Source of the DNA: a bacterium
GTDB lineage: Bacteria; Bacillota; Clostridia; Oscillospirales; Oscillospiraceae
DNA: 33,489 bases
Direction of reading: 5' to 3'
Assembly (NCBI GenBank): GCA_029009095.1
Contig: JAQXJT010000047.1
Location: 1-33,489, forward strand
Under the pieces are notes generated by a model. That model made no database searches, was not told the DNA's origin, and saw only the letters and a program-made list of their open reading frames with translations. Numbering within the stretch: position 1 is the first letter of the stretch; every line of letters starts with the position of its first letter. This document shows, one piece after another, positions 7,415-19,655 of the stretch. The position numbers and the translations under genes are program-made.

Positions 7415-8557
7415 ATGAAGAAGATCATTGCTCTTGCTCTCGCTCTCTGCATGGTTCTCGCGCTCTGCGCCTGCGGCGGTGCCAAGAAGGACGAGCCTGC
7501 TGCCGAGCCTGCTGCCGAGCCCGCTGCCGAGCCCGCTGACGCCGTCATGGTGGCCATGGTCACCGACTACGGCGACATCACCGACCAGTCCTTTAACCAG
7601 ACCACCTACGAGGCCTGCAAGGAGTTCTGCACCGACAACGGCCTGCAGTTCAGCTACTTCAAGCCCGCCGGCGACTCCACCCCCGAGCGCGTGTCTTCCA
7701 TCGAGCAGGCCATTGACGAGGGCTACAACGTGATCGTGATGCCCGGTTTCGCCTTTGGCGAGGCTGTCAGGGCCGTTGCGGAAGAGTACAGCGACATCAC
7801 CTTTATCGCTCTGGACGTGAGCGAGTCCGCCCTCGGCTTTGAGAACGGCGTTCCCTCCAATGTGTACAGCGCTGTCTATCAGGAAGAGCTCTGCGGCTAC
7901 ATGGTCGGCTACGCCGCCGTGAAGCTGGGCTACGAGAAGCTGGGCTTCCTGGGCGGCATGGCGGTTCCCGCCGTTGTCCGTTACGGCTACGGCTTCGTGC
8001 AGGGCGCTGACGCCGCTGCCACCGAGCTGGAAAAGACCGACAAGGTCACCATGAAGTACGCCTACGGCAACCAGTTCTACGGCGACGCCGACATCACCGC
8101 CGCCATGGACACCTGGTACAACGACGGCACCGAGGTCGTCTTTGCCTGCGGCGGCAGCATCTACTCCTCCGCTGCCGAGGCCGCTGCCAAGGTTGGCGGC
8201 AAGGTCATCGGCGTGGACGTTGACCAGATCGGCATCATCGACGGTCAGTACGGCGAGGGCATGACCGTGACCTCCGCCATGAAGGGTCTTGCTCCCACCG
8301 TCAAGGCGCTGCTGGCCTCTGTTGTGGACGGCACCTTCGAAGGCGGCAAGGTCGAGACTCTGGGCCTGGTCTCCGAGAATCCCGAGGAGAACTATGTTCA
8401 GATCCCCATGACCACCCAGTTTGACGACAACTTCACCGCTGAGGACTACGCCGCTCTCGTGGCCGGCATGTTCAAGGGCGAGATCGTTGTCTCCGCCGAC
8501 ACGGAGACCGAGCCTGTCTCCGCCATCGCCGTGGATTACCAGGGCAACATCAAGTAA
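7415..8557 (+). CDS. BMP-family nucleoside-binding lipoprotein (ABC substrate-binding)
   Basis: Protein of 380 residues. Lipoprotein signal with lipobox LCAC (Cys20), then an EPAA repeat linker, then a periplasmic-binding fold of the BMP/PnrA type: VTDYGDITDQSFNQ near 50, a long central segment around YGNQFYGDADITAAMDTWY near 220, and VIGVDVDQ near 270. Members of this family bind purine or other nucleosides for ABC import. No ATPase or permease gene is next to it, so the rest of the transporter must be elsewhere. It has its own promoter and terminator. The signal peptide is almost the same as that of the 5'-nucleotidase. Codon use has more T-ending codons (GCT, GTT) than neighbours, which suggests high expression. 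Confidence 0.88.
   Translation: MKKIIALALALCMVLALCACGGAKKDEPAAEPAAEPAAEPADAVMVAMVTDYGDITDQSFNQTTYEACKEFCTDNGLQFSYFKPAGDSTPERVSSIEQAIDEGYNVIVMPGFAFGEAVRAVAEEYSDITFIALDVSESALGFENGVPSNVYSAVYQEELCGYMVGYAAVKLGYEKLGFLGGMAVPAVVRYGYGFVQGADAAATELEKTDKVTMKYAYGNQFYGDADITAAMDTWYNDGTEVVFACGGSIYSSAAEAAAKVGGKVIGVDVDQIGIIDGQYGEGMTVTSAMKGLAPTVKALLASVVDGTFEGGKVETLGLVSENPEENYVQIPMTTQFDDNFTAEDYAALVAGMFKGEIVVSADTETEPVSAIAVDYQGNIK
7493..7540 (+). repeat. Four 12-bp tandem repeats encoding EPAA linker
   Basis: Four in-frame copies of GAGCCTGCTGCC with C/T and final-base variation encode the repeated Glu-Pro-Ala-Ala linker after the lipobox of the BMP lipoprotein. Copy number could vary between strains by slippage. 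Confidence 0.85.
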
Positions 8558-8578
8558 GACATACATCCCGACAAAAAA

Positions 8579-8608
8579 GGGTACAGCCTGTGGCTGTACC
8601 CTTTTTTT
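8579..8608 (+). terminator. Terminator of the BMP gene
   Basis: GGGTACAGCC (8579-8588) pairs with GGCTGTACCC (8592-8601), followed by seven T; A residues precede it, so it may also act on the convergent minus-strand ATPase gene. Confidence 0.9.
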
Positions 8609-8646
8609 GCTCTTTTCCGTTTTCCCTGCGGCGGGGGAGAGGCTTT

Positions 8647-10065
8647 TCACTCCGTCTCCACCAGAAGATCCTCTTTCAGTACCGTCATCAGATCCTCCCG
8701 GGAGGGGGTCTCCAGACTGGCCACCCGGTTGGCCTGCCGGGTGATCATGTCCTCGAAGCGGTTGCGTACATCACGGCCGTTGCCAAAGTTATCGTCCCGG
8801 TTTTCGTACATATCCTCGAAGAACTCCACGGCGTACTCCTCCGCCTCCGGGCTGAGGGTGTAGCCGTTTCTCTCGCAGTTTCTGCGAAACATGGCCATCA
8901 GCTCCGCGCCGGTGTAGTCGGGGAAGTAGAGGTACTTATTGAAGCGGGACTGCAATCCGGGGTTGGAGTCGATGAAGGTCTCCATGGGCCCGTCGTAGCC
9001 CGCCACGATGACGATCAGATCCTTCCGGTGATCCTCCATGGCTTTCAGCAGCGTCTCGATGGCCTCCCGGCCGAAGTCGTTCTCGCCGCCGGAGGCCAGG
9101 GAGTAGGCCTCGTCCACAAAGAGCACCCCGCCCAGGGCGGACTGGATGACCTCCTGGGTCTTGAGGGCCGTCTGGCCCACATAGCCCGCCACCAGCCCGG
9201 AGCGGTCCACCTCCACCAGCTGCCCCTTGCTCAGCACGCCGATGGCGGCATAGATGCCGGAGAGGAGCCGGGCCACGGTGGTCTTGCCCGTGCCGGGGTT
9301 CCCCAGGAACACCATGTGCAGGCTCATGGCGCTGTTGGGCAGCCCGCTCTCCTCCCGGAGCTTCCGCACCTTGATGAGATTGATGAGGCTCTTCACATCC
9401 TTTTTCACCGTGTCGAGACCCACCAGCTCGTCCAGCTGCGCCATCAGCTCCTCCAGCGAGGGCCGGGGCGCGGTTTCCCGGGCGGCGCTGCCCTCGCTCT
9501 TCTCCGGGGCGGCCTCCGCGCGGGAAGAGGTCTTGACGGTGAAGGGCAACTCCCCGCTGGTCACGAACTCCCCGGCGTTCAGCGGCAACTTCGACTTCTT
9601 CACCCCCGCCCCATCGCAGAGGGCGGAGAGCTTGTCGGAGCAGTCGGTGATATAGGCGGCCTCCGCCATGGTCACCTCGTCGTCCACGGCGGCCAGATAG
9701 AGCAGGATGTTGGTGAGCATCCGCACAAAGACCCGGGAGTGGTCGGTGCCCCGTCTGGCGTCCTGCTCGGTGAGCGTCCAGAAGAAGAGGGGCGGCAGGA
9801 AGGCGCTGGCGGAGCAGACCTTTTCCGTCAGCTCCCACAAAAGCCACCTGGGAGCGGGGCAGCCCTTGGAGTAGAGCTGGTTCACCGCGTCCACATGGTT
9901 CTGGGTAATGGAGGGGCTGCCCTTCCACAGCCCCAGGGCACAGCCGGTGACAAAATCGTCCAGTTCCGTGGAGAGACCCCGTCCCGCGGCCTTATAGAAC
10001 GCCTCCGTGTTGGCGATATAGGTCTTGTGCAGCTCCTCCGGGGAGCGCTTCCATGGTGTGGGCAT
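8647..10065 (-). CDS. AAA+ ATPase of CbbX/SpoVK type with TerB-like N-domain
   Basis: Protein of 472 residues. The C-terminal half is a classic AAA+ module: GNPGTGKT Walker A (255-262), LFVDEA Walker B (315-320), sensor region VIVAGY (352-357) and a likely arginine finger in SRFNK (373-377), closest to CbbX and SpoVK (stage V sporulation protein K). The N-terminal 200 residues are helical; the stretch LAAVDDEVTMAEA (124-136) resembles the acidic repeat of TerB-like domains. A low-complexity Ala/Glu linker (about 180-200) joins the halves. The partner is unknown; CbbX remodels Rubisco but no such gene is here, so a sporulation or stress role is more likely. The start is supported by AAGGAGGGC. 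It is convergent with the BMP gene. Confidence 0.8.
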   Translation of the reverse strand: MPTPWKRSPEELHKTYIANTEAFYKAAGRGLSTELDDFVTGCALGLWKGSPSITQNHVDAVNQLYSKGCPAPRWLLWELTEKVCSASAFLPPLFFWTLTEQDARRGTDHSRVFVRMLTNILLYLAAVDDEVTMAEAAYITDCSDKLSALCDGAGVKKSKLPLNAGEFVTSGELPFTVKTSSRAEAAPEKSEGSAARETAPRPSLEELMAQLDELVGLDTVKKDVKSLINLIKVRKLREESGLPNSAMSLHMVFLGNPGTGKTTVARLLSGIYAAIGVLSKGQLVEVDRSGLVAGYVGQTALKTQEVIQSALGGVLFVDEAYSLASGGENDFGREAIETLLKAMEDHRKDLIVIVAGYDGPMETFIDSNPGLQSRFNKYLYFPDYTGAELMAMFRRNCERNGYTLSPEAEEYAVEFFEDMYENRDDNFGNGRDVRNRFEDMITRQANRVASLETPSREDLMTVLKEDLLVETE

Positions 10066-10096
10066 AGCCTTGCCCTCCTTCTCTCTTTCAAAAATA

Positions 10097-10125
10097 CCCC
10101 CGCCGCCTTCACATTGCGGCGGGGG
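10097..10125 (-). terminator. asnS terminator
   Basis: A 10-bp perfect GC stem (arms 10097-10106 and 10116-10125) lies 13 bp after the asnS stop; on the minus strand it is followed by TATTTTT. It separates asnS from the AAA+ gene. Confidence 0.85.
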
Positions 10126-10137
10126 ACTGATTTTTTC

Positions 10138-11532
10138 TCAGAACTCGGCGTTGCCCACGGTACGGGGATGCAGCTCCACATCCCGGATGTTGCTGATGCC
10201 GGTCAGGTACATGACCATCCGCTCAAAGCCCAGACCAAAGCCCGCGTGGCGGCAGCTGCCGTAGCGGCGCAGATCCAGATACCACCAGTAGTCCTCCTCC
10301 TTGAGCCCCAGCTCCGCCATCCGCGCGGTGAGCACGTCCAGCCGTTCCTCGCGCTGGCTGCCGCCGATAATCTCGCCGATGCCGGGCACCAGGCAGTCCG
10401 CCGCGGCCACGGTCTTGCCGTCGTCGTTAAGGCGCATATAGAACGCCTTGATGTCCCGGGGGTAGTCGGTGACGAAAAGCGGTTTCCTGAAGATCTCCTC
10501 GGTCAGGTAGCGCTCGTGCTCGGTCTGGAGGTCGATGCCCCACTCCACGGGGTAGTCGAACTTCTTGCCGCTTTTCTTCAGCAGCTCCACCGCCTCGGTA
10601 TAGCTCACGCGGCCAAAATCGCTGTTGGCCACATGCTCCAGCCGCTCCAGCAGCCCCTTGTCCACAAAGCTGTTGAAGAACTCCATCTCCTGGGGGCAGC
10701 GCTCGAGGGTGCGGCGGATGATATACTTCACCATGGCCTCCATGACCTCCAAATCGCCCTCCAGATCGCAGAAGGCCATCTCCGGTTCGATCATCCAGAA
10801 CTCGGCGGCGTGGCGGGCGGTGTTGGAGTTCTCGGCCCGGAAGGTGGGGCCGAAGGTGTACACATCGCCGAAGGCCATGGCGAAGTTCTCGGCGTTGAGC
10901 TGGCCGGAGACGGTGAGGTTGGTGACCTTGCCGAAGAAGTCCCTGCTGTCGTCCACGGTGCCGTCCTCCCTGCGGGGAAGGTTGTTGAGATCCAGCGTGG
11001 TCACCCGGAACATCTCCCCGGCGCCCTCGCAGTCGGAGCCTGTGATCAGCGGCGTGTGGATATAGACGAAGCCACGGCTCTGGAAGAATTCGTGGACGGC
11101 CTGGGCCGCCACGCTGCGGACGCGGAAGGCCGCGGAGAAGAGGTTGGTGCGGGGGCGCAGATGCTGCACGGTGCGCAGGAATTCCAGAGAGTGCCGCTTC
11201 TTCTGGAGGGGATAGTCCGGGGCGGAAGCTCCCTCGATCTCCACCCGGGCGGCTTTCAGCTCAAAGGGCTGCTTGGCCTCCGGGGTGAGCACCAGCACGC
11301 CCTCCACCACAAACGCCGCGCCCACATTCTGCCTGACGACCTCCTCATAATTGGGGAGCGTCTCCCGCTCCAGCACCACCTGCACGCCCTTGAAGGAGCT
11401 GCCGTCGTTGAGCTCTATGAATCCGAAATTTTTCATATCCCGGATGGTTCTGGCCCAGCCGCAGATGCGCAGGGTCTGGCCGCCGTATGCTTCCATGTTC
11501 TCCCAGATCTGGGAAATGTGTGTGCGCGTCAT
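10138..11532 (-). CDS. asnS: Asparaginyl-tRNA synthetase
   Basis: Protein of 464 residues, normal for AsnRS. An N-terminal OB-fold anticodon-binding domain (about 1-120; [22 protein letters not shown]-type segment) is followed by a class IIb catalytic core: [11 protein letters not shown] (motif 2) and [15 protein letters not shown] (motif 3), ending in the PRTxGNAEF signature that marks AsnRS rather than AspRS. It charges tRNA-Asn with asparagine. The ATG at 11532 is preceded by GAGAGGTG with 8 nt spacing; longer in-frame extension would run over the promoter. It has its own promoter and terminator. Confidence 0.95.
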   Translation of the reverse strand: MTRTHISQIWENMEAYGGQTLRICGWARTIRDMKNFGFIELNDGSSFKGVQVVLERETLPNYEEVVRQNVGAAFVVEGVLVLTPEAKQPFELKAARVEIEGASAPDYPLQKKRHSLEFLRTVQHLRPRTNLFSAAFRVRSVAAQAVHEFFQSRGFVYIHTPLITGSDCEGAGEMFRVTTLDLNNLPRREDGTVDDSRDFFGKVTNLTVSGQLNAENFAMAFGDVYTFGPTFRAENSNTARHAAEFWMIEPEMAFCDLEGDLEVMEAMVKYIIRRTLERCPQEMEFFNSFVDKGLLERLEHVANSDFGRVSYTEAVELLKKSGKKFDYPVEWGIDLQTEHERYLTEEIFRKPLFVTDYPRDIKAFYMRLNDDGKTVAAADCLVPGIGEIIGGSQREERLDVLTARMAELGLKEEDYWWYLDLRRYGSCRHAGFGLGFERMVMYLTGISNIRDVELHPRTVGNAEF

Positions 11533-11569
11533 TTGTAACACCTCTCGTTTATGGTTTCTATGTTCTCGT

Positions 11570-11598
11570 ATTATACGCACCGCCCCGGCCGATTGCAA
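11570..11598 (-). promoter_or_regulatory. asnS promoter
   Basis: On the minus strand, TTGCAA (11593-11598), 17 bp spacer, perfect TATAAT (11570-11575), about 37 bp upstream of the start. Part of the spacer also contributes to a GC hairpin (CCGCCC/GGGCGG) just after rnhA, so the rnhA 3' end and the asnS promoter are interleaved. Confidence 0.75.
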
Positions 11599-11616
11599 GG
11601 GCGGCGCGGCCTTTTT

Positions 11617-12051
11617 TCAGCCAAACTTCTCCCGCTCGGCCACCGCCAGGGCGTCGCAGCGGTTGTTGTACTCGTTCTCCGCGTGGCCCTTGACCCAGCG
11701 GGCCTCTACCCGGTGGAGGGAGAGGAGCCGATCCAGCTCCTGCCACAGCTCCGCGTTTTTCAGCTCCCCGTCCCGGCGTTTCCAGCCCCGCTTCTTCCAG
11801 TCCCGGAGCCAGCCGTTGTTCAGCGCGTTGGCCACATACTGGCTGTCGGTGAAGAGCGTCACCGCGCAGCCCTCCTTCAGCGCCGCCAGACCGTGGATGA
11901 CCCCCAGCAGCTCCATGCGGTTGTTGGTGGTCTCCGCCTCGCCGCCGGAGAGCACCTTTTCGCTCTGCCCGTAGCGGAGGATGGCCGCCCAGCCCCCGGG
12001 GCCGGGATTGCCCGAGCAGGCCCCGTCGGTATATAAGATCACTTCTTTCAC
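11617..12051 (-). CDS. rnhA: Ribonuclease HI
   Basis: Protein of 144 residues, close to the family norm. Active-site acids are all present: Asp9 (YTDGACSGNPG), Glu47 (NRMEL), Asp69 (FTDSQYV) and Asp133 (NRCDALA), with His123 in the GHAENE loop. It degrades RNA in RNA-DNA hybrids, such as R-loops and primers. The start is GTG at 12051 with GAGGAGA just upstream; the ribosome site begins immediately after the stop of the preceding SHOCT gene, so translation is probably coupled. It is the last gene of the dnaN-to-rnhA run. Confidence 0.95.
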   Translation of the reverse strand: MKEVILYTDGACSGNPGPGGWAAILRYGQSEKVLSGGEAETTNNRMELLGVIHGLAALKEGCAVTLFTDSQYVANALNNGWLRDWKKRGWKRRDGELKNAELWQELDRLLSLHRVEARWVKGHAENEYNNRCDALAVAEREKFG

Positions 12052-12063
12052 GCTGTCTCCTCG

Positions 12064-12411
12064 TTATTGTCCGGAATTTTTATAGCGCTTGAGCAGCACC
12101 TGGTACTCGGCCTTGTCGATGATGCCGTTTTTCAGGAAGTTGTCCAACTGCGCCACGCGCCGCTCCTCTTCGTGGGAGTATTCGTGGTTCTCCGCCCCGT
12201 ACTCGCACTCCTCCGCCTCCTTGTCCGAACCGGTGATCTTCTCCACGATCTCCCGGAACCCCCCGCCGCCGGCGGGGTTTTTGGCGCGGGGGGTCGCGTC
12301 GCTCTTCCCGGCACGGCGGGAGACGGGCTTTCCCTTCCCGGCCCCTTTCAGGATACTCCCCACGGCGAAAGCCAGGATCACAAAGGCGTAAACAATAAAT
12401 AACCCGTTCAT
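12064..12411 (-). CDS. Small membrane protein with C-terminal SHOCT-like motif
   Basis: Protein of 115 residues, not a named family member that I recognise. One N-terminal transmembrane segment (about 4-21), a basic, Lys/Arg/Gly-rich linker (about 22-50), an acidic stretch (about 64-85) and a C-terminal helical pair, LDNFLKNGIIDKAEYQVLL, which resembles SHOCT (short C-terminal domain, an oligomerisation motif). It lies between gyrA (49 bp) and rnhA (12 bp) and is likely cotranscribed with both. Ribosome site GGGAGAG lies 3 nt from the ATG. Its function is unknown. Confidence 0.7.
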   Translation of the reverse strand: MNGLFIVYAFVILAFAVGSILKGAGKGKPVSRRAGKSDATPRAKNPAGGGGFREIVEKITGSDKEAEECEYGAENHEYSHEEERRVAQLDNFLKNGIIDKAEYQVLLKRYKNSGQ

Positions 12412-12430
12412 AATCTCTCCCGTTGCCTCT

Positions 12431-12453
12431 CCCGGGGGAGGCTGTCCCCCGGG
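12431..12453. terminator. GC hairpin after gyrA
   Basis: Perfect 9-bp stem CCCGGGGGA (12431-12439) / TCCCCCGGG (12445-12453). On the minus strand no T-run follows it, so it is more likely an attenuating or mRNA-stabilising hairpin than a full terminator; T-rich sequence follows only in the plus orientation. Confidence 0.5.
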
Positions 12454-12460
12454 TGATTTT

Positions 12461-12847
12461 TTACACTTCCTCGATGCCGCCCTCGGGGATCTCGGTCACG
12501 GCGGCTTCCTCCTCGTCCCGGGCGGCGCAGGCCAGCGAGAGCACACGCACGCCGGGCAGGGGCTTCATGACCCTCACGCCCTGGGTGACCCGGGAGTAGC
12601 GGGAGATGGCCGCGGAGGCCATGCGGATGATGGTGCCGTCGTCAGTGGCCAGGATCACGTCCTCGTCCCCCTGCACCAGCCGCGCCCCGCAGACCTTGCC
12701 GGTCTTTTCGGTGACATTGTAGTTCTTCACGCCCATGCCGCCCCGGAACTGCACATTGTACTCGTTCACATCCGTGCGCTTGCCGTAGCCGTTCTCGGTG
12801 ATGGTCAGCAGATCGCCCTGCCCGTTGACGCAGCCGGCCCCCACCAC
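12461..12847 (-). CDS. gyrA: GyrA C-terminal fragment (downstream of in-frame amber)
   Basis: About 128 residues, in the same reading frame as the upstream gyrA piece and separated from it only by a TAG and three Gly codons. It begins near VVGAGCVNGQG and includes another GyrA-box-like QFRGGMG, NYNVTEKTGKV and TDDGTIIRM, the last blades of the DNA-wrapping beta-propeller. A GTG at 12845-12847 could start it, but no convincing ribosome site precedes it. It is best read as the missing end of GyrA rather than a separate gene. Confidence 0.8.
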   Translation of the reverse strand: MVGAGCVNGQGDLLTITENGYGKRTDVNEYNVQFRGGMGVKNYNVTEKTGKVCGARLVQGDEDVILATDDGTIIRMASAAISRYSRVTQGVRVMKPLPGVRVLSLACAARDEEEAAVTEIPEGGIEEV

Positions 12848-12856
12848 ACCGCCGCC

Positions 12857-14974
<2,118 letters not shown>

Positions 14975-14993
14975 TCCTTAGCCTTTCCCCTCC

Positions 14994-16937
<1,944 letters not shown>

Positions 16938-16954
16938 TTCCCGCTAAGCGTTTC

Positions 16955-17152
16955 TTATTCCATCTCGTCCCGAAACTCCCGGGCCAGCTCCCGGGACAGT
17001 ACCCCCGAGAAGATCAGCTTGCCCTCCCGCTCTTCCAGCGAGAGTCCCGGATATTTCTTCACCAGTTCCCCGGCCCGCAGCCGCACCACCGTGTCGAAAA
17101 AGGTGCTGCCGGTGAGATGCAGCTCATAGCTCACTTCTGTCCCGTCGCTCAT
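16955..17152 (-). CDS. Conserved-position small protein between remB and gyrB
   Basis: Protein of 65 residues from the ATG at 17152, which overlaps the remB stop as ATGA, so translation is coupled. Sequence is acidic and mixed alpha/beta in appearance (EVSYELHLTGSTFFDTVVRL, then a Leu/Lys/Glu-rich helix ending EFRDEME); no transmembrane segment, cysteine pair or HTH is visible. I do not recognise a family. Its tight packing between remB and gyrB suggests a real gene expressed with the replication operon. Confidence 0.65.
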   Translation of the reverse strand: MSDGTEVSYELHLTGSTFFDTVVRLRAGELVKKYPGLSLEEREGKLIFSGVLSRELAREFRDEME

Positions 17153-17445
17153 GCTCTTTCCTCTTTCTCCCATAAGTTTTCTCCGGCAAAGACATCCGCC
17201 TCCGCCCGCTTGTACAAGGTCGCGCTGCTCAAAAGGGAGAGGTATACCCGCTCTTCCCCCTGCTCCCGGCATACCACCACCGACCGCGGCAGCTCCTCCG
17301 TAACGCTCACCACCCTGTCCTCCTTCTGCACCCGGCGCAGATACTCCCGGGTGATGGGGGAGGTGCTGGCATTGTCCAGATCCAGGATGGCCACAATGTC
17401 CCCGGCGGGTACCACATATTCCCCGCCGATGTGCAGATACATCAT
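17149..17445 (-). CDS. remB: RemB/YaaB-like DUF370 protein
   Basis: Protein of 98 residues beginning MMYLHIGGEYVVPAGDIVAI, the characteristic start of the YaaB/RemB (DUF370) family. In Bacillus the yaaB gene occupies the same place between recF and gyrB, and RemB affects matrix gene regulation; the paralogous RemA is a DNA-binding protein. It overlaps the recF stop (ATGA) and the following 65-residue gene. A DNA-binding role here is inferred from the family. Confidence 0.85.
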   Translation of the reverse strand: MMYLHIGGEYVVPAGDIVAILDLDNASTSPITREYLRRVQKEDRVVSVTEELPRSVVVCREQGEERVYLSLLSSATLYKRAEADVFAGENLWEKEERA

Positions 17446-18542
17446 ACCACGCGCCCTCCTTCCAGCCGCAGCTGCCTACCGTCCAGTAGCCGCTCCACGC
17501 TGCTCTCGTCGCAGCAGGTGATCAGCGTCTGGCCTCCGCCGATGCGGTTGAGCACAAATTTCTGCCTCTCGCTGTCCAGCTCGGAGAGCACATCGTCCAG
17601 CAGCAGCACCGGCGGCTCGCCCGCCTCGTGCAGAAAGATCTCCCGCTCGGCGATCTTCAGCGACAGCGCCCCGGTGCGCAGCTGGCCCTGTGAGGCGAAG
17701 CTCCGGGCGGCTGCGCCGTTGATGGTCACTTCCATGTCGTCCTTGTGGGCGCCCACCAGACACTGCCCGCTGTCCAGCTCCGCCTGACGGAGCTGCCTCT
17801 GGCGCAGGGCCACCTCCTCATAGATCCGGCTCTCCGCCGCCTCCGGGTCGGTAACGGTGCTCACGGTGGCGTAGCGGCAGTCCAGCTCCTCCCTGTCCCC
17901 GGAAAACTCCCGGTGGATGGGGGCGGCGTACTCCGCCAGACGGCGTACAAAGGAGGAGCGGTAGCGGATGATCCGCGCCGAGCAGCGGCAGAGCGCCTCG
18001 TTAAAGTCGTCCAGCGCCGCCAAAAGGTCGCTCCGCTCCCGCCACTGGCGGAGGATGGCGGACTTGTTGTCGTAGAATTTCCGGTAGTCCCCCAGGAGCT
18101 TGCGGTAGCCCGGGCGAAGCTGGGAGATGGCCTCGTCCATCATCCTCCGCCGCTCCGCCGCCCCGCCCCGGAGCAGCAGCAGATCGTCCGGGCAGAAGAG
18201 CACCGCTTTCAGACTCTCGCTGAGCTCGGAAGCGCTGCGTTTGACCTTGTTGACGGTGATCTGCCTCCCCCTGCCCCGGAAAAAGCGCAGCTCCATCTGC
18301 TGCGTCCGCCCGCAGGCCTCCACCCGGGCGGAGAGCAGGGCGCCGTCTTTGTCAAAGGCGATCAGCTCCCTGTCGAAGCGGGTGCGGAAGCTCTTGTTTC
18401 CGGTGAGAAGAAACACCGCCTCCAGCAGCGTGGTCTTTCCCTGGGCGTTGTCCCCGCAGATCACATTGACCCCCGGGGAGAACTCCACCCGCTGCCGGGA
18501 GAGAAGACGGAAATTCTCCGTTTCCAGACTCTCGACCCGCAT
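17442..18542 (-). CDS. recF: DNA replication/repair protein RecF
   Basis: Protein of 366 residues, normal for RecF. SMC-like ABC ATPase: Walker A GDNAQGKT at 30-37, signature SQGQLRT near 285, Walker B LLLDDVLSELD near 315. RecF loads RecA at gaps with RecO and RecR. It starts immediately after the dnaN stop (no gap) and overlaps remB by 4 bp. There is no S4-like RNA-binding ORF (YaaA) between dnaN and recF, unlike Bacillus. Confidence 0.95.
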   Translation of the reverse strand: MRVESLETENFRLLSRQRVEFSPGVNVICGDNAQGKTTLLEAVFLLTGNKSFRTRFDRELIAFDKDGALLSARVEACGRTQQMELRFFRGRGRQITVNKVKRSASELSESLKAVLFCPDDLLLLRGGAAERRRMMDEAISQLRPGYRKLLGDYRKFYDNKSAILRQWRERSDLLAALDDFNEALCRCSARIIRYRSSFVRRLAEYAAPIHREFSGDREELDCRYATVSTVTDPEAAESRIYEEVALRQRQLRQAELDSGQCLVGAHKDDMEVTINGAAARSFASQGQLRTGALSLKIAEREIFLHEAGEPPVLLLDDVLSELDSERQKFVLNRIGGGQTLITCCDESSVERLLDGRQLRLEGGRVV

Positions 18543-19655
18543 TTATTCTCCGGCTCTCAGCCGCACGGGGAGGATCATGTAGAGGAACTTGTCCCCGCCG
18601 TCCTCGGGGAGCAGCACACAGGGGGCGTTCCCGGAGGAGAGGTTCACCAGAAGGGTGTCCGCCGGGGCGGCCTTCAGAGCCTGCAGCAGATAGCTGTTGT
18701 TGAAGCCCACCACCAAATCCTGCCCGTCGCCCTCCAGCGGGCAGCTGTCCTCCGCCCGGCCCAGGGGGGTGGCGCTGGTAATGGTCAGCGACCCGTTGCC
18801 GAAGCGGCAGCGCAGGGGGTTCTTGGTGCGGTCGTCGATGATCAGGGAGACGCGCTCGGCGCAGCGGATCAGATCCCGCCGCTCGGCCTTGAGGCGAATG
18901 GGGAACTCCGTGGGGACGGTCTTTTTATAGTTGAGGAAGTCGCCCTCCAGCCGCCGGGAGATCAGTACGGTGCCGTTGGCGGTGAAGGATACATGCTTGC
19001 TGCCGATGGTGATGCGCACCTCCTCCTCGGGCCGGTTGCAGATCTTCTCCACATCGGAGAGGGCGGAGCCGGGGACGATGAAGCTGCACTCGTCCACATC
19101 GCAGCGGTCCAGATTTTCCCGCCGCAGGGCCAGCCGGTAACCGTCCACGGCCACCATGGTCAGCACATCGCTCTCCACCTCCAGCAGCGCTCCGGTGTAC
19201 ACCGGGCGGCTCTCGTTGTCGGAGACGGCGAAGTTGGTCTCCCTGATCATCTGCCCCAGAGTGTCCTGGGAGAGAGCGAGGGAGGAGCTGTAGTCCATGG
19301 AGGGCAGCTCAGGGTAGTCCCCCGCGTCGATTCCCATGATGTTGTAGTCGGCGTTGCCGCAGGAGATGTGCACCATGTTCTTGTCGTCGGAGACAATGGT
19401 CACCACCCCGTCCGGGAGCTTGCGCACGATGTCCGCGAAGATCTTCGCCCCCAGCACCACGCTGCCGGAGGCGGACACATCCGCGTCCACATTGGTGTAG
19501 ATGCCCTTTTTCAGATCGTAGCCGGTGATGCGGAGGTTGTGGTTGGCCTCCAGCAGCAGCCCCTCCAGGGTGGGGATACTGCTCTTCGCGGCGGCCGCCC
19601 GGGCGGCGGTGGTCACGGCCTGGTCGAGAAAGCCCTTTTCGCAGCTGAACTTCAT
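18543..19655 (-). CDS. dnaN: DNA polymerase III beta sliding clamp
   Basis: Protein of 370 residues with the three-domain clamp layout. It starts MKFSCEKGFLDQAV and ends with a short hydrophobic strand including MILPVRLRAGE; LLVNLSSGNAPCVLLP near 345 is the usual C-terminal clamp region. The clamp tethers polymerase and mismatch-repair proteins to DNA. GGGAGG 8 nt upstream supports the ATG. It is directly downstream of the oriC spacer and starts the tightly packed operon that continues with recF. Confidence 0.95.
   Translation of the reverse strand: MKFSCEKGFLDQAVTTAARAAAAKSSIPTLEGLLLEANHNLRITGYDLKKGIYTNVDADVSASGSVVLGAKIFADIVRKLPDGVVTIVSDDKNMVHISCGNADYNIMGIDAGDYPELPSMDYSSSLALSQDTLGQMIRETNFAVSDNESRPVYTGALLEVESDVLTMVAVDGYRLALRRENLDRCDVDECSFIVPGSALSDVEKICNRPEEEVRITIGSKHVSFTANGTVLISRRLEGDFLNYKKTVPTEFPIRLKAERRDLIRCAERVSLIIDDRTKNPLRCRFGNGSLTITSATPLGRAEDSCPLEGDGQDLVVGFNNSYLLQALKAAPADTLLVNLSSGNAPCVLLPEDGGDKFLYMILPVRLRAGE

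Noticed and set aside
8590-11538. Very long plus-strand open frame opposite asnS and the AAA+ gene
   Set aside because: It mirrors real minus-strand genes with clear catalytic motifs; the translation is low-complexity His/Gly/Leu-rich, typical of antisense GC-rich codons, with no plausible ribosome site.
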